Of a stretch of 64,000 nt of DNA, positions 42,916 through 51,914 are shown piece by piece. The DNA comes from Lentzea cavernae (GTDB lineage: Bacteria > Actinomycetota > Actinomycetes > Mycobacteriales > Pseudonocardiaceae): the NCBI RefSeq assembly GCF_014653695.1, contig NZ_BNAR01000022.1, forward strand, positions 59,093 through 123,092, written 5' to 3'. Each line of letters starts with the position of its first letter. Within the stretch, counting starts at the first letter, position 1. Made by a program: the position numbers and the translations under genes. The notes under the pieces were generated by a model, which saw nothing but the letters and a program-made list of their open reading frames with translations, ran no database searches and was not told the origin of the DNA.

Positions 42916-43124
42916 GCGGAAACCTTCTCGGGCTCGGGCTCCGTCTCGGGCGAGCCGAGGGACGCGGGGTTGTTCGCTCCCCAGTCAGCGACCCGGTCGA
43001 TCAGCCGCGCCACGCCCAGGCACAAGGGCAACACCACGATCATCACGACGGGGAACTGCACGGCGACGGGCAGCTGCACGACCCACAGCTCGACCCCGTC
43101 CCACCACTGCACCAGCCACTCCAC
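42912..43124 (-). CDS. small single-helix membrane protein linked to RNase/barstar
   Basis: A 70-residue protein: VEWLVQWWDGVELWVVQL then a membrane helix (PVAVQFPVVMIVVLPLCLGVA) and an acidic tail. GTG at 43124 is inferred. It is the first gene of a three-gene, tightly overlapping unit with the RNase and barstar; function unknown. Confidence 0.65.
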   Translation of the reverse strand: MEWLVQWWDGVELWVVQLPVAVQFPVVMIVVLPLCLGVARLIDRVADWGANNPASLGSPETEPEPEKVSA

Positions 43125-43181
43125 ACCCCCGAGCGTAGTCGCGTGACCCGTGTCACGGCATTTGGCCACGATCCAGGTGGG

Positions 43182-43194
43182 TATGTTGCGAACC
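43182..43194 (+). promoter_or_regulatory. leaderless -10 element of oxidoreductase gene
   Basis: TATGTT (43182-43187), seven bases, then ATG 43195. Confidence 0.5.
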
Positions 43195-44163
43195 ATGTTC
43201 GCCGTTTACGCAGCAGAACCCAGTCCTGAGAACCCGCTGGCCTCGCTCCGCGTCGGCGAGCGCCCCGACCCCGAGGTTCCCGCCGGGTGGGTGCGCGTCG
43301 CGGTCAAGGCGGCCAGCCTCAACATGCACGACCTGTGGACGTTGCGCGGGGTCGGCATCAAGCCCGAGCAGTTCCCGATGATCCTGGGCTGCGACGGCGC
43401 CGGCGTGCTCGACGACGGCACCGAGGTGGTGCTGCACTCCGTCATCGGCGACCCGGGCTGGGGCGGTGAGGAGACGCTCGACCCGAAGCGCACGCTGCTC
43501 ACGGAGAAGCACCAGGGCACGTTCGCCGACTACGTGGTGGTGCCGTCCCGCAACGCGCTGCCGAAGCCCGCCGACCTGTCGTTCGCCGAGGCGGCGTGCA
43601 TGGGCACCGCGTGGCTGACGGCGTACCGGATGCTGTTCGTGAAGTCCGGCCTGCGCCCCGGCCAGACGATGCTCGTGCAGGGCGCGTCGGGCGGTGTGTC
43701 GACGGCGCTGATCCAGCTCGGCCGCGCGGCCGGGTTCCGCGTGTGGGTCACGGGCCGCAGCGAGGAGAAGCGCGCACTCGCCCAGAGCCTCGGCGCGCAC
43801 GACACGTTCGAGTCCGGCGCCCGCCTGCCCGAACGGGTCGACGCGGTGTTCGAGACCGTCGGCAAGGCCACCTGGTCGCACTCGATGAAGGCCCTGAAGC
43901 CCGGCGGCATCGTCGTCATCTCCGGCGCGACGTCCGGCGACGCGAGCGCGGCCGAACTCCAGCGGCTCTTCTTCCTCCAGCTGCGCGTGGTCGGCTCGAC
44001 CATGGGCACCCGCGAGGAGCTGGGCGACCTGCTGCGGTTCTGCGCGCTCAACGGCCTCAAGCCGCAGATCGGCGCCGAGCTGAAGTTCGAGGACGCCGAG
44101 CAGGGCCTCCGGGCGATGCTGGACGGCGACACGGCGGGCAAGATCGTCTTCTCCCGCCCGTAA
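43195..44163 (+). CDS. MDR-type NAD(P)H-dependent oxidoreductase
   Basis: A 322-residue medium-chain dehydrogenase/reductase related to quinone oxidoreductases. Rossmann motif LVQGASGGVSTALIQLGRAAGF; the GTFADYVVVPSRN segment is typical. The zinc ligands of alcohol dehydrogenases are missing, so it is a zinc-independent type. ATG 43195 is supported by the TANNNT box. Confidence 0.88.
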   Translation: MFAVYAAEPSPENPLASLRVGERPDPEVPAGWVRVAVKAASLNMHDLWTLRGVGIKPEQFPMILGCDGAGVLDDGTEVVLHSVIGDPGWGGEETLDPKRTLLTEKHQGTFADYVVVPSRNALPKPADLSFAEAACMGTAWLTAYRMLFVKSGLRPGQTMLVQGASGGVSTALIQLGRAAGFRVWVTGRSEEKRALAQSLGAHDTFESGARLPERVDAVFETVGKATWSHSMKALKPGGIVVISGATSGDASAAELQRLFFLQLRVVGSTMGTREELGDLLRFCALNGLKPQIGAELKFEDAEQGLRAMLDGDTAGKIVFSRP

Positions 44164-44222
44164 ATCGGTACAAAACGCCCTGCTGGTCAGCGGGTGCGCG
44201 CGAACCGCGTGACAGTGGTCCC

Positions 44223-45641
44223 ATGACCACGCAGGGCGTTTTCCGGCGCAAGCCCATAGAACAGATCGCCGAGGACAAGGGCGACGGGCTCACCAAGACA
44301 CTGGGCCTGTGGCAACTGACGGCGATCGGCATCGGCGGCATCATCGGCGCGGGCATCTTCTCGCTCGCCGGTGCGGTCGCGAACAAGACCGCGGGGCCGG
44401 CCGTGCTGGTCTCGTTCCTCATCGCGGGTGTCGCGAGCGCGGCGGCGGCGTTCTCGTACGCGGAGTTCGCGGGCCTGATCCCCAAGGCGGGCAGCGCCTA
44501 CACCTACGGCTACGCGGTGCTCGGCGAGATCGTCGGCTGGTTCATCGGCTGGGACCTGCTGCTCGAGTACACCGCGATCGTGGCGGTGGTCGCGATCGGC
44601 ATCTCGGGCTACTTCACCGAACTGCTGTCCCTGCTCGACATCCAGCTACCGCAATGGATGCTGGGCGCGCCGGGCACGGAGACGGGCGACGTCGCCGCGG
44701 GCACGTACAAGGTGAACCTGTTCGCCGTGCTGTTGTGCCTGCTGATCGCGTACGTGCTGAACACGGGCATGAAGAACGCCGCACGGTTCGAAACGACGTT
44801 GGTGTACCTGAAGATCGCGGTCGTGGCACTGGTCATCATCGTCGGCGCCTTCCACATCAACACCGACAACTACAACCCGTTCTTCCCGTTCGGCCTCTCG
44901 GGCGCGCTGACAGGCGCGGCGACGGTGTTCTTCGCGGTGTTCGGCTACGACGCCATGTCGACGGCGGCGGAGGAGTCCAAGGACTCCCAGAGGCACATGC
45001 CGAAGGCGATCCTCTACTCGCTCGCGGTCTCGATGGTGCTGTACGTGCTGGCCTGCCTGGTGCTCACGGGAATGGTGAACTACAAGGACGTCGACTCGGA
45101 GTCCGCGTTCGCCACGGCGTTCGCCGACATCGGCCTGCCCGCGCTCGGCATCGTCATCAGCGTCGGCGCGATCCTCGGCATCACAACGGTGCTGTTCACG
45201 TTCCTGCTGGGCGCGGCCCGCGTCGGCTACTCGATGAGCCGCGACGGCCTGCTGCCCCCGTGGTTCGCGAAGACGCACCCGGTGAAGCGCGTCCCGTCGC
45301 GCATCACCTGGGTGCTGGGCATCGCCTCCGCGGTCATCGCCGGTTTCCTGCCGATCGCGGAGGCCGCCGAGCTCACCAACATCGGCATCCTGCTGGCGTT
45401 CGTCGTCGTGTGCGTCGCCGTGATCGTGTTGCGCTACAAGCACCCCGACCTGCCGCGCACGTTCAAGACGCCGGGCATGCCGGTGGTGCCGGTCATCGGC
45501 GTGATCTTCTCGATCTGGCTGATCACGTTCCTCAACCCGGAGACCTGGCTGCGGTTCGCCGTCTGGTTCGTGATCGGCCTGATCATCTACTTCGCCTACT
45601 CGAAGCGGCACTCCGTCATGGAGCGTCGGCCCAAGCCGTGA
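44223..45641 (+). CDS. amino acid permease (APC superfamily)
   Basis: A 472-residue permease with about 12 or more helices. The APC signature IGIGGIIGAGIFSLAG in the first helix and EFAGLIPKAGSAYTYGYAVLGEIVGW are clear. Similar to CAT-like cationic amino acid transporters; the substrate is unproved. ATG 44223 is 59 bp after the oxidoreductase. Its end overlaps the convergent DUF885 gene by 26 bp. Confidence 0.93.
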   Translation: MTTQGVFRRKPIEQIAEDKGDGLTKTLGLWQLTAIGIGGIIGAGIFSLAGAVANKTAGPAVLVSFLIAGVASAAAAFSYAEFAGLIPKAGSAYTYGYAVLGEIVGWFIGWDLLLEYTAIVAVVAIGISGYFTELLSLLDIQLPQWMLGAPGTETGDVAAGTYKVNLFAVLLCLLIAYVLNTGMKNAARFETTLVYLKIAVVALVIIVGAFHINTDNYNPFFPFGLSGALTGAATVFFAVFGYDAMSTAAEESKDSQRHMPKAILYSLAVSMVLYVLACLVLTGMVNYKDVDSESAFATAFADIGLPALGIVISVGAILGITTVLFTFLLGAARVGYSMSRDGLLPPWFAKTHPVKRVPSRITWVLGIASAVIAGFLPIAEAAELTNIGILLAFVVVCVAVIVLRYKHPDLPRTFKTPGMPVVPVIGVIFSIWLITFLNPETWLRFAVWFVIGLIIYFAYSKRHSVMERRPKP

Positions 45642-47145
45642 CGATCTCGTCGAGGGTGGAGAGCGGCACCGCGCCGCTCCCCACCACCAGGTCGTGGAAC
45701 GCGCGGACGTCGAACCGGTCGCCGAGCTTGGTCTCCGCCTCGGCGCGGATGCGCTGGATCTCCAGGCGCCCCACCATGTACGCGAGCGCCTGACCGGGCG
45801 TCTCGATGTACCGGTCGATCTCGGCGACGATCTCGGGCTCGGACATCACGGTGTTGTCGCGCAGGTAGTCGATCGCCTGCTGCCGCGACCACCCGAACGC
45901 GTGGAGCCCCGTGTCGACCACGAGACGGCCGGCGCGCATCGCGTCGAGGCCGAGCATCCCGAGGCGCTGCTCGTCGGACGAGTACAGGCCCATCTCGTCC
46001 GCGAGGCGCTCGGTGTAGAGGCCCCAGCCCTCCAGGTACGCCTCGATGAACGCGTACTTGCGCATGTTGGGCAGTTCGGTCTCGGAGGCGATCGAGAACT
46101 GGTAGTGGTGGCCGGGAACGGCCTCGTGGAACGCCGTCACCTCGGACAGCGTGCGGCTGCGTTCAGTGGCGCCCAACGGGTTCAGCCAGTACGTGCCAGG
46201 GCGTGAGCGGTCGGCCGGCGCGGGCTGGTAGAACGCGATCGCCGACGTCCGCTGCTCCTCCTCGGGCACGGCGCGCACCTGGCAGCCGACGCCGGGCATG
46301 CGCCCGAACCACTTCGGCGCCTCGGCCTCGGCCCTCGCGATGGCCTCGACGGCGCTGGAGATCATCTGCTCTTCGCTGTCCCACAACAGTTCCGTGCGCA
46401 ACCGGTGGAAGATCTCCGGCACGTCCGAGGTGCCCCACAGCCGCGAGCCGATCTCCGCGTACTCCTCGCGCAGCGAGGCGATGACGTCGAGCCCCAGCCG
46501 GTGCAGCTCGTCGGGCGTGCGGGACGTCGTGGTGTAGTTGCGGACCAGGTTGGCGTAGTTCTGCTCGCCCTCGGGCAGCCAGCAGAGCCCTGCCTTGTCG
46601 TCGGGGCGGCCGTCCTCGATCGACGCCAGCACGTCGCGGAACCCGGCGACAGCGGCGCGGATGTCCGCGGAGTGCGCGCCTTCCCACTCCTGCGGCGGCA
46701 GCGCCAGGAACGCGTCCATGCGCTCGACGCCCGTCTTCAGGTGACGGCTCAACGGGCGCCGGTCCGAGTCGCGGACCCTGGCGGCGGCCTGCTCGATGTA
46801 GGCGGGGAACTTGTCGAGGCGCTGGGACACGTCCAGCTTCGACGCGACCATCAGCAGGCTGTTCACCGGTGAGCTCATGGTCGCGACGCTGTGCTCGACC
46901 AGCCTCGCGTCGATGCGGTCGACGAGCGCCCGGCCCTGCTGCTTGATCACCGCGAGCGTGACGGCGTCCTCGGTGTCGTCCGTCTCGGCCCGCTCCAGCA
47001 GGGCGGCGATCCGGTCGCGGTCGGCCCGCTGGCCCTCGACGCTCAGGTCACCGAGCCCGTCCTCCCAGCCCGGCACCCCCAGCATCGTGGCCTGCAGCGG
47101 CGAGAAGTCCATCATCGCCTGGAACATGTCATCAGCGAGCGACAT
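45616..47145 (-). CDS. DUF885 family metallopeptidase-like protein, copy 2
   Basis: A 509-residue DUF885 protein. The zinc-binding H-E-A-V-P-G-H-H motif lies in EVTAFHEAVPGHHYQFSIASETELPN; Glu of EAYLEGWGLYTERLADEMGLY probably completes the site. Likely a soluble peptidase of unknown substrate. ATG overlaps the stop of copy 1 (TGATG). Confidence 0.88.
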   Translation of the reverse strand: MSLADDMFQAMMDFSPLQATMLGVPGWEDGLGDLSVEGQRADRDRIAALLERAETDDTEDAVTLAVIKQQGRALVDRIDARLVEHSVATMSSPVNSLLMVASKLDVSQRLDKFPAYIEQAAARVRDSDRRPLSRHLKTGVERMDAFLALPPQEWEGAHSADIRAAVAGFRDVLASIEDGRPDDKAGLCWLPEGEQNYANLVRNYTTTSRTPDELHRLGLDVIASLREEYAEIGSRLWGTSDVPEIFHRLRTELLWDSEEQMISSAVEAIARAEAEAPKWFGRMPGVGCQVRAVPEEEQRTSAIAFYQPAPADRSRPGTYWLNPLGATERSRTLSEVTAFHEAVPGHHYQFSIASETELPNMRKYAFIEAYLEGWGLYTERLADEMGLYSSDEQRLGMLGLDAMRAGRLVVDTGLHAFGWSRQQAIDYLRDNTVMSEPEIVAEIDRYIETPGQALAYMVGRLEIQRIRAEAETKLGDRFDVRAFHDLVVGSGAVPLSTLDEIVTAWADAP

Positions 47146-48668
47146 CAGGCCCTCCCGGACCAGTCGGAGACGAGTTTGCCGAGCGTGGGCAACGGCACGA
47201 CGCCGTTCTCCAGCACCAGGTCGTGGAAAACCTTGATGTCGAACCGCTCCCCCATCGCGGCCCTGGCCTCTTCGCGCACGCGCTGGATCTCCAGGCGTCC
47301 CACCATGTACGCGAGCGCCTGCCCCGGCGCCTCGACGTACCGGTCGACCTCGGAGCTGATCTCCGCGTCGTCCATCGCGGTGTTCTCGCGCAGGTAGTCG
47401 ACGGCCCGCTGCCGCGGCCACCCGAGCGCGTGCAGGCCCGTGTCGACGACCAGGCGCCCGGCGCGCATCGCGTCGAGGCCCAGCATGCCCAGGCGTGCCT
47501 CGTCGGAGGAGTACAGGCCCATCTCGTCGGCCAGGCGCTCGGTGTAGAGGCCCCAGCCTTCGAGGTAGGAGTCGATGAACGCGAACTTCCGCACGTTCGA
47601 CAGCTCGGTCTCGGCCGCGATCGAGAGCTGGAAGTGGTGGCCGGGAATGGCCTCGTGGAACGCCGTCACCTCGGACACCGTGCGGCTGCGTCCGGTGGCG
47701 TTCAACGGGTTCACGAAGTACGTGCCGGGACGGGAGCCGTCGAGGGCCGCGTCCTCGTAGTAGGCGAACGCGGCGTTGTGGCGGTCGACCTCCGGCACGA
47801 ACCGGACCTCGCAGCGCGCCTTCGGCAGCCGCCCGAACCAGTTCGGAGCCTCGGCCTCGGCCCGTCCGACGGCCTCGACGGCGTTGACGAGCATCTCGTC
47901 CTCGTTGTCCCACAACAGGTCTGTGCGCAGCCGCTGGAAGATCTCGCGGACGTCGCCGGTGCCCCACACCCGCGACCCGATCTCCGCGTACTCCTCGTGC
48001 AGCCGGGCGATCAGGTCGAGGCCGAGCTGGTGCAGTTCGGCGGGGCTGTAGGACGCGGTCGTGTAGTCGCGGACGAGCTTGCGGTAGTTCTCCTCGCCGT
48101 CGGGCAGCCAGCACAGGCCCGCCTGCTCGTCGTCACGGCCGGGCAGGCCCAGCAGGACCTCGCGGTACCGGGCGAACGCCGGGCGCAGGTCCTCGTCGCC
48201 CTCCCACTCCTGGCGCGGCGAGGCGAGGAACCGCCCGACGTACGCGGCGCCGTTCTCGGCGTGCCTGCGCAACGGCCTGCGGTCGGTGTCGAGCAACCGC
48301 CGCTCCGCCTGCTCCAGCAGGCGCGGAACGAGGTGCCGCCGCTGTGAGAAGTCGATGTGGGAGGTGGCCCTGAGCATGCTCGCGACCGGCGCGTTCGCAC
48401 CCCTGGACACCGAGTGCTCGACCAGCCGGGCGTCGATGCACGTGATGATCGACTCGGCCTGGTGCCGGATCACGTCCCGCGAGACCTGGTCCTCGTCGCT
48501 GCCGTCGAGGCGGCCGAGGATGCCCGTGAGCCGCGTCCGCAACGCCTGGTGGCCGTCGACGCTGAGGTCGTCGAGCCGGTCGTCCCAGCCCGGCACGCCG
48601 ACGAGCGAGGCGAACAGCGGGTTCCAGTCCATCATCGCCTGGAACATCTCATCGGAGAGCGAGGTCAC
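47145..48668 (-). CDS. DUF885 family metallopeptidase-like protein, copy 1
   Basis: A 507-residue paralogue of the next gene with the same zinc motif (EAIPGHHFQLSIAAETEL). Strong AGAAGGAGG ribosome binding site before GTG 48668, though only 2-3 bases away. Extensive collinear similarity with copy 2 indicates a recent tandem duplication. Confidence 0.88.
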   Translation of the reverse strand: MTSLSDEMFQAMMDWNPLFASLVGVPGWDDRLDDLSVDGHQALRTRLTGILGRLDGSDEDQVSRDVIRHQAESIITCIDARLVEHSVSRGANAPVASMLRATSHIDFSQRRHLVPRLLEQAERRLLDTDRRPLRRHAENGAAYVGRFLASPRQEWEGDEDLRPAFARYREVLLGLPGRDDEQAGLCWLPDGEENYRKLVRDYTTASYSPAELHQLGLDLIARLHEEYAEIGSRVWGTGDVREIFQRLRTDLLWDNEDEMLVNAVEAVGRAEAEAPNWFGRLPKARCEVRFVPEVDRHNAAFAYYEDAALDGSRPGTYFVNPLNATGRSRTVSEVTAFHEAIPGHHFQLSIAAETELSNVRKFAFIDSYLEGWGLYTERLADEMGLYSSDEARLGMLGLDAMRAGRLVVDTGLHALGWPRQRAVDYLRENTAMDDAEISSEVDRYVEAPGQALAYMVGRLEIQRVREEARAAMGERFDIKVFHDLVLENGVVPLPTLGKLVSDWSGRA

Positions 48669-48678
48669 GCCCTCCTTC

Positions 48679-49725
48679 TTAGCCGCGCCGGAACCGCTCT
48701 GCCAAGGAATTGATCGTTTCCGACAGCTCCGCGCCGATCCGCTCGACGATCGCGCCCGCCGGTTCGGCCGTCGCGATCGGGTACGTCGTGCCCGCCCACA
48801 GCGACATGACCTCCACCTCACCGGACGCGCGCACCGGCCTCGTGAGGTGGTGCACGTTCGGGTAGGCGGCGGGCGCGTGCGGGCCCTGCTCGACCATGAA
48901 CCTGTTCACCAGGCCCCGCGCCGGCCGTCCGCTGAACGCCCGCGTCAGCGCCGTGCGCCGGGTTCGTTCGGCGAGCGCTTCCCGTTGCGCCGCATTGGTT
49001 CCCGCCTCCGGGCAACCGAGGAACGCGGTGCCGAGCTGCGCCGCGACGGCGCCGGCCGCCAGCACGGCGGCGACGTCGGCGCCGGTGACGAGGCCGCCGG
49101 TCGCGATCACCGGAAGGTCGACGGCGTTCTGCACGAGCCTGATCGCCGCGAGGGTGCCGTAGAGCTCACCACCGCCGGGCGAGATGCCGTCGTCGGCGAA
49201 CGTGCCGCGGTGCCCGCCCGCGTCCGAGCCCTGCACGCACACGACGTCCGCGCCGATCTGCTGCGCCTGCCGGGCCTCGTTCGGGGTGGTGACCGTCACG
49301 ACGATCGTGGAGCCGGCCGCCTTGAGCCGGTGGACGTCGTCCACGTCGGGCAGGCCGAAGGTGAACGAGACGACGGGCACCCGCAGCGCCAGCACGAGTT
49401 CGAGCTTCGCCGCGTAGTTGTCGTCGTCCCAGCGCGGTTCGCCGGGGGCCGTGCCGACCTTCTCCGCGTACGACCTGACCTGCTGCACGTACGACGAGAT
49501 GTCCGCTGTCGGCCGTGTGCCGGGCACGAACAGGTTGACCCCGAACGGCTTGCTGGTGAGCTCGCTCGTGCGTGTGATCTTCTCCGCGAGCTGTTCGACG
49601 GTGATGTAGCCCGCCGCGAGGAACCCGAACCCGCCTGCCTCGTTCACCGCGGCGACCAGTTCGGGGGTGGAGGGGCCACCCGCCATGGGCGCGGCGATCA
49701 CGGGCACGGCCAGCGTGTGGAACAT
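48679..49725 (-). CDS. nitronate monooxygenase-like flavoprotein
   Basis: A 348-residue FMN-dependent TIM-barrel protein of the 2-nitropropane dioxygenase family: start MFHTLAVPVIAAPMAGGPSTPELVAAVNEAGGFGFLAAG, FGVNLFVPG, CVQGSDAGGHRGT (with the family His) and IATGGLVTGADVAAVLAAGAVAAQLGTAFL. It oxidises alkyl nitronates such as propionate-3-nitronate. ATG 49725 is the family-typical start; longer versions are unlikely. Confidence 0.92.
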   Translation of the reverse strand: MFHTLAVPVIAAPMAGGPSTPELVAAVNEAGGFGFLAAGYITVEQLAEKITRTSELTSKPFGVNLFVPGTRPTADISSYVQQVRSYAEKVGTAPGEPRWDDDNYAAKLELVLALRVPVVSFTFGLPDVDDVHRLKAAGSTIVVTVTTPNEARQAQQIGADVVCVQGSDAGGHRGTFADDGISPGGGELYGTLAAIRLVQNAVDLPVIATGGLVTGADVAAVLAAGAVAAQLGTAFLGCPEAGTNAAQREALAERTRRTALTRAFSGRPARGLVNRFMVEQGPHAPAAYPNVHHLTRPVRASGEVEVMSLWAGTTYPIATAEPAGAIVERIGAELSETINSLAERFRRG

Positions 49726-49800
49726 AGAGGACAACCTAGTGGGATCGAGCGGCAAATGCCTGGTGAAGCCCTGTGTCTTTGACGACTCGGGAACCACGTC

Positions 49801-49829
49801 GGCGCCACGTCCACTGTGGACGTGGCGCC
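49801..49829 (-). terminator. 13-bp perfect hairpin after chitinase
   Basis: GGCGCCACGTCCA (49801-49813), loop CTG, and its exact reverse complement (49817-49829), 15 bases beyond the chitinase stop. GC-rich, no U-tract, typical of actinobacterial terminators. Confidence 0.8.
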
Positions 49830-49843
49830 GGCCGTTCCATCAT

Positions 49844-51310
49844 CTAGGGCAGGGAGTCCAGATGAGGAGCGACGGTGTTCGCGAACTGCCAGTTGTTCGA
49901 GGCGTCCCAGTTGATCGACCACGTCATGGCGCCGCGGATGGACGGCCAGGTCGTGCTCGGCTTGAACGACCCGCAGTTCGTACCGCGGGCGAGGCAGCTG
50001 AGCGCGTTGTTGACGTTGGACGGCGACTGGTAGCCACCACCGGCACCGGACGGCGACGCGGGCAGGCCGAGGCCCACCTGGTCGGCGCGCAGGCCGGACT
50101 GCAACTGGATGCACGCGAGCGCGGTCAGGAAGTTGACCGTGCCCTGGGAGTAGACCTGCTGGTCGCAGCCGAGCATCGAGCCGGAGTTGTAGTACTGCAT
50201 GTTGACGATCGTCAGGATGTCCTTGGTCGCCAGCGCCAGCTTGAAGTACTCGGCGTTGACGTTCTGCATGTCGATCGTCTGCGGCGCCATGGTGATGACC
50301 TTGCCGCCACCGGCGTGGATCGCGCGCAGCGCCTGACCCATGTACTGGGCGTTGACGCCGTTCTCCAGGTCGATGTCGACGCCGTCGAAGCCATAACTCG
50401 AGATCAGGCTCTTGACGCTGTTGGAGAAGTTCGTGGCCGCCGTCGAGTTGCCGACGCTGATCGTGCCCTTCTCACCGCCGACGGAGATGATCACCTTCTG
50501 CCCGCGGTTCTGCACGGTCTTGATGTCGGCCCGGAACTGCGCGTCGGTGTAGCCGCCGAGCTGGCTGCTCAGACCGGGGTCGAGGTTGAACGCGACCTGG
50601 CCCTGCACCGCCGTGGCGTCGGCGAACGAGACCGCGATGATGTCGTAGGTGGTGGGGACGTCGGCGAGCTTCAGAGCGCGCGCACCGTTGTAGAAGTTCT
50701 GCCAGTAGCCCGTCAGGACGTGCTTGGGCAGACCGGTGTTCGGCGGGTTGCTCGTCGTGGTGGTGGTCGTGGTCGTCGTAGTGGTGGTGGTCGACGTCGT
50801 GGTGCTCGTGGTCGTCGGCGGCGTGCCGGGACCGTCGAGGTTCACGTCGTCGGCGTAGTAGGCGGGCTGGCCGTACCAGCCGTGCAGGTAGATCGTGACG
50901 CTGCTCGCGCCGCCGGAGTTGAAGTCGAGGCTCAGCTGGCTGAAGCCGCTCGAACCGGGCGTCCAGGTGTTCTTCTCCACGCCACCGGTGACACCGAGGT
51001 AGACGTAGCTGCCCTGCACCCACGCGGACAGCTTGTAAGCCGTGTTCGGTTGCACCGAAACGGTTTGCTGGCACCGCGCGTTGCTCTGGCCGACGGGCGC
51101 GCCCTGCAGGGCGTACGTGCCGGTGCGCTTGGTGCTGCTGGAGACGCTCGTGCCCTCGGTGCAGGTCCAACCGCTCAGGTTGCCGGCCTCGAACCCGCTG
51201 TTGGCCGCGAGGTTCGCGGCGGAAGCGCTGCCGTTGATCACCAGCACCAGACCGGCGCACGAGAACAGCGCGGCGAGCAGCGCTATCGCTGCTCGTCTGG
51301 TCTTGGACAT
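49844..51310 (-). CDS. secreted GH18 chitinase with carbohydrate-binding module
   Basis: A 488-residue exocellular chitinase. Signal peptide (KTRRAAIALLAALFSCAGLVLVINGSASA), a beta-rich N-terminal module starting NLAANSGFEAGNLSGWTC (CBM4/16-like), a Thr-rich linker, then a GH18 barrel with the catalytic D-x-x-D-x-D-x-E in FDGVDIDLE. Hydrolyses beta-1,4-GlcNAc bonds. Start ATG 51310 has GGAGG six bases away. Expression is probably under DasR, see the box at 51359. Confidence 0.95.
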   Translation of the reverse strand: MSKTRRAAIALLAALFSCAGLVLVINGSASAANLAANSGFEAGNLSGWTCTEGTSVSSSTKRTGTYALQGAPVGQSNARCQQTVSVQPNTAYKLSAWVQGSYVYLGVTGGVEKNTWTPGSSGFSQLSLDFNSGGASSVTIYLHGWYGQPAYYADDVNLDGPGTPPTTTSTTTSTTTTTTTTTTTTTSNPPNTGLPKHVLTGYWQNFYNGARALKLADVPTTYDIIAVSFADATAVQGQVAFNLDPGLSSQLGGYTDAQFRADIKTVQNRGQKVIISVGGEKGTISVGNSTAATNFSNSVKSLISSYGFDGVDIDLENGVNAQYMGQALRAIHAGGGKVITMAPQTIDMQNVNAEYFKLALATKDILTIVNMQYYNSGSMLGCDQQVYSQGTVNFLTALACIQLQSGLRADQVGLGLPASPSGAGGGYQSPSNVNNALSCLARGTNCGSFKPSTTWPSIRGAMTWSINWDASNNWQFANTVAPHLDSLP

Positions 51311-51358
51311 GGTCCACCTCCACACATCATGCGGCGGCCATGTTGTGAGTGGACTAAA

Positions 51359-51374
51359 AATGGACTAGACCACT
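51359..51374. promoter_or_regulatory. DasR-responsive element (dre)-like box
   Basis: AGTGGTCTAGTCCATT on the minus strand matches the dre consensus AGTGGTCTAGACCACT at 14 of 16 positions. A partial copy (TGGACTA) lies just upstream at 51350. DasR represses chitin and GlcNAc genes in Streptomyces; placement 49 bp ahead of the chitinase start fits. Confidence 0.7.
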
Positions 51375-51402
51375 GCACTTGGTCAAGCCCTGGTTTAGCT
51401 TG

Positions 51403-51840
51403 ATGCCCGTGTTCACCCTCGAAGACGCCATCGCGATCGCCACCTCGGCCCACGACGGGCAGGTCGACAAGTCGGGCCGGCCGTACATCGGACACCCGCT
51501 GCGGGTCATGGCCTCCGTGTCCGGCGAACACGAGAAGATGGCCGCCGTCCTGCACGACGTCATCGAGGACACCCCGGTGACGGCCTCGGACCTGCTGACC
51601 CGCGGCTGCCCGCCCGCCGTCGTCGACGCGGTGGTGGCACTCTCCCACCTCCCGGACGAACCTCAGGAGGACTACCTGCGCCGCGTCGCCGCCAACCCGT
51701 TGGCACTCTCCGTGAAGTACGCGGACATCGGCGACAACACCTCCCCCACCCGAATGGCCCAGCTGGACGAGGCCACGCGCGAGCGCTTGCAGGCCAAGTA
51801 CGCCCGAGCCCTGGGGTTGCTCGCCTCCTACGTGAGGTAG
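51403..51840 (+). CDS. small single-domain HD hydrolase (MESH1/SAH-like)
   Basis: A 145-residue HD-domain protein. Visible metal/catalytic motifs: His31 (GHPLRVMA), His51-Asp52 (AAVLHDVIED), and a DIGDN segment downstream. This is the fold of the hydrolase half of RelA/SpoT, as in small alarmone hydrolases; no synthetase or TGS domain is present. ATG 51403 chosen over a TTG eight codons earlier. Confidence 0.8.
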   Translation: MPVFTLEDAIAIATSAHDGQVDKSGRPYIGHPLRVMASVSGEHEKMAAVLHDVIEDTPVTASDLLTRGCPPAVVDAVVALSHLPDEPQEDYLRRVAANPLALSVKYADIGDNTSPTRMAQLDEATRERLQAKYARALGLLASYVR

Positions 51841-51879
51841 CTCGCCTTCTTCATCGGTACAGACCTCATGAGCAGGGTG

Positions 51880-51885
51880 TATTAT
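51880..51885 (+). promoter_or_regulatory. -10 box of small gene
   Basis: TATTAT, 29 bases before the ATG at 51915. The -35 (GGTACA at 51856-51861) is poor. A GGTT-CGT-AACC palindrome (51888-51897) overlaps the expected transcription start. Confidence 0.5.
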
Positions 51886-51914
51886 CGGTTCGTAACCAAG
51901 ATTGGAAGGAACCG

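Noticed and set aside
50756..50815. Microsatellite-like GGT/GTC run in the chitinase gene
   Set aside because: It simply encodes the Thr-rich linker, common in secreted actinobacterial hydrolases.
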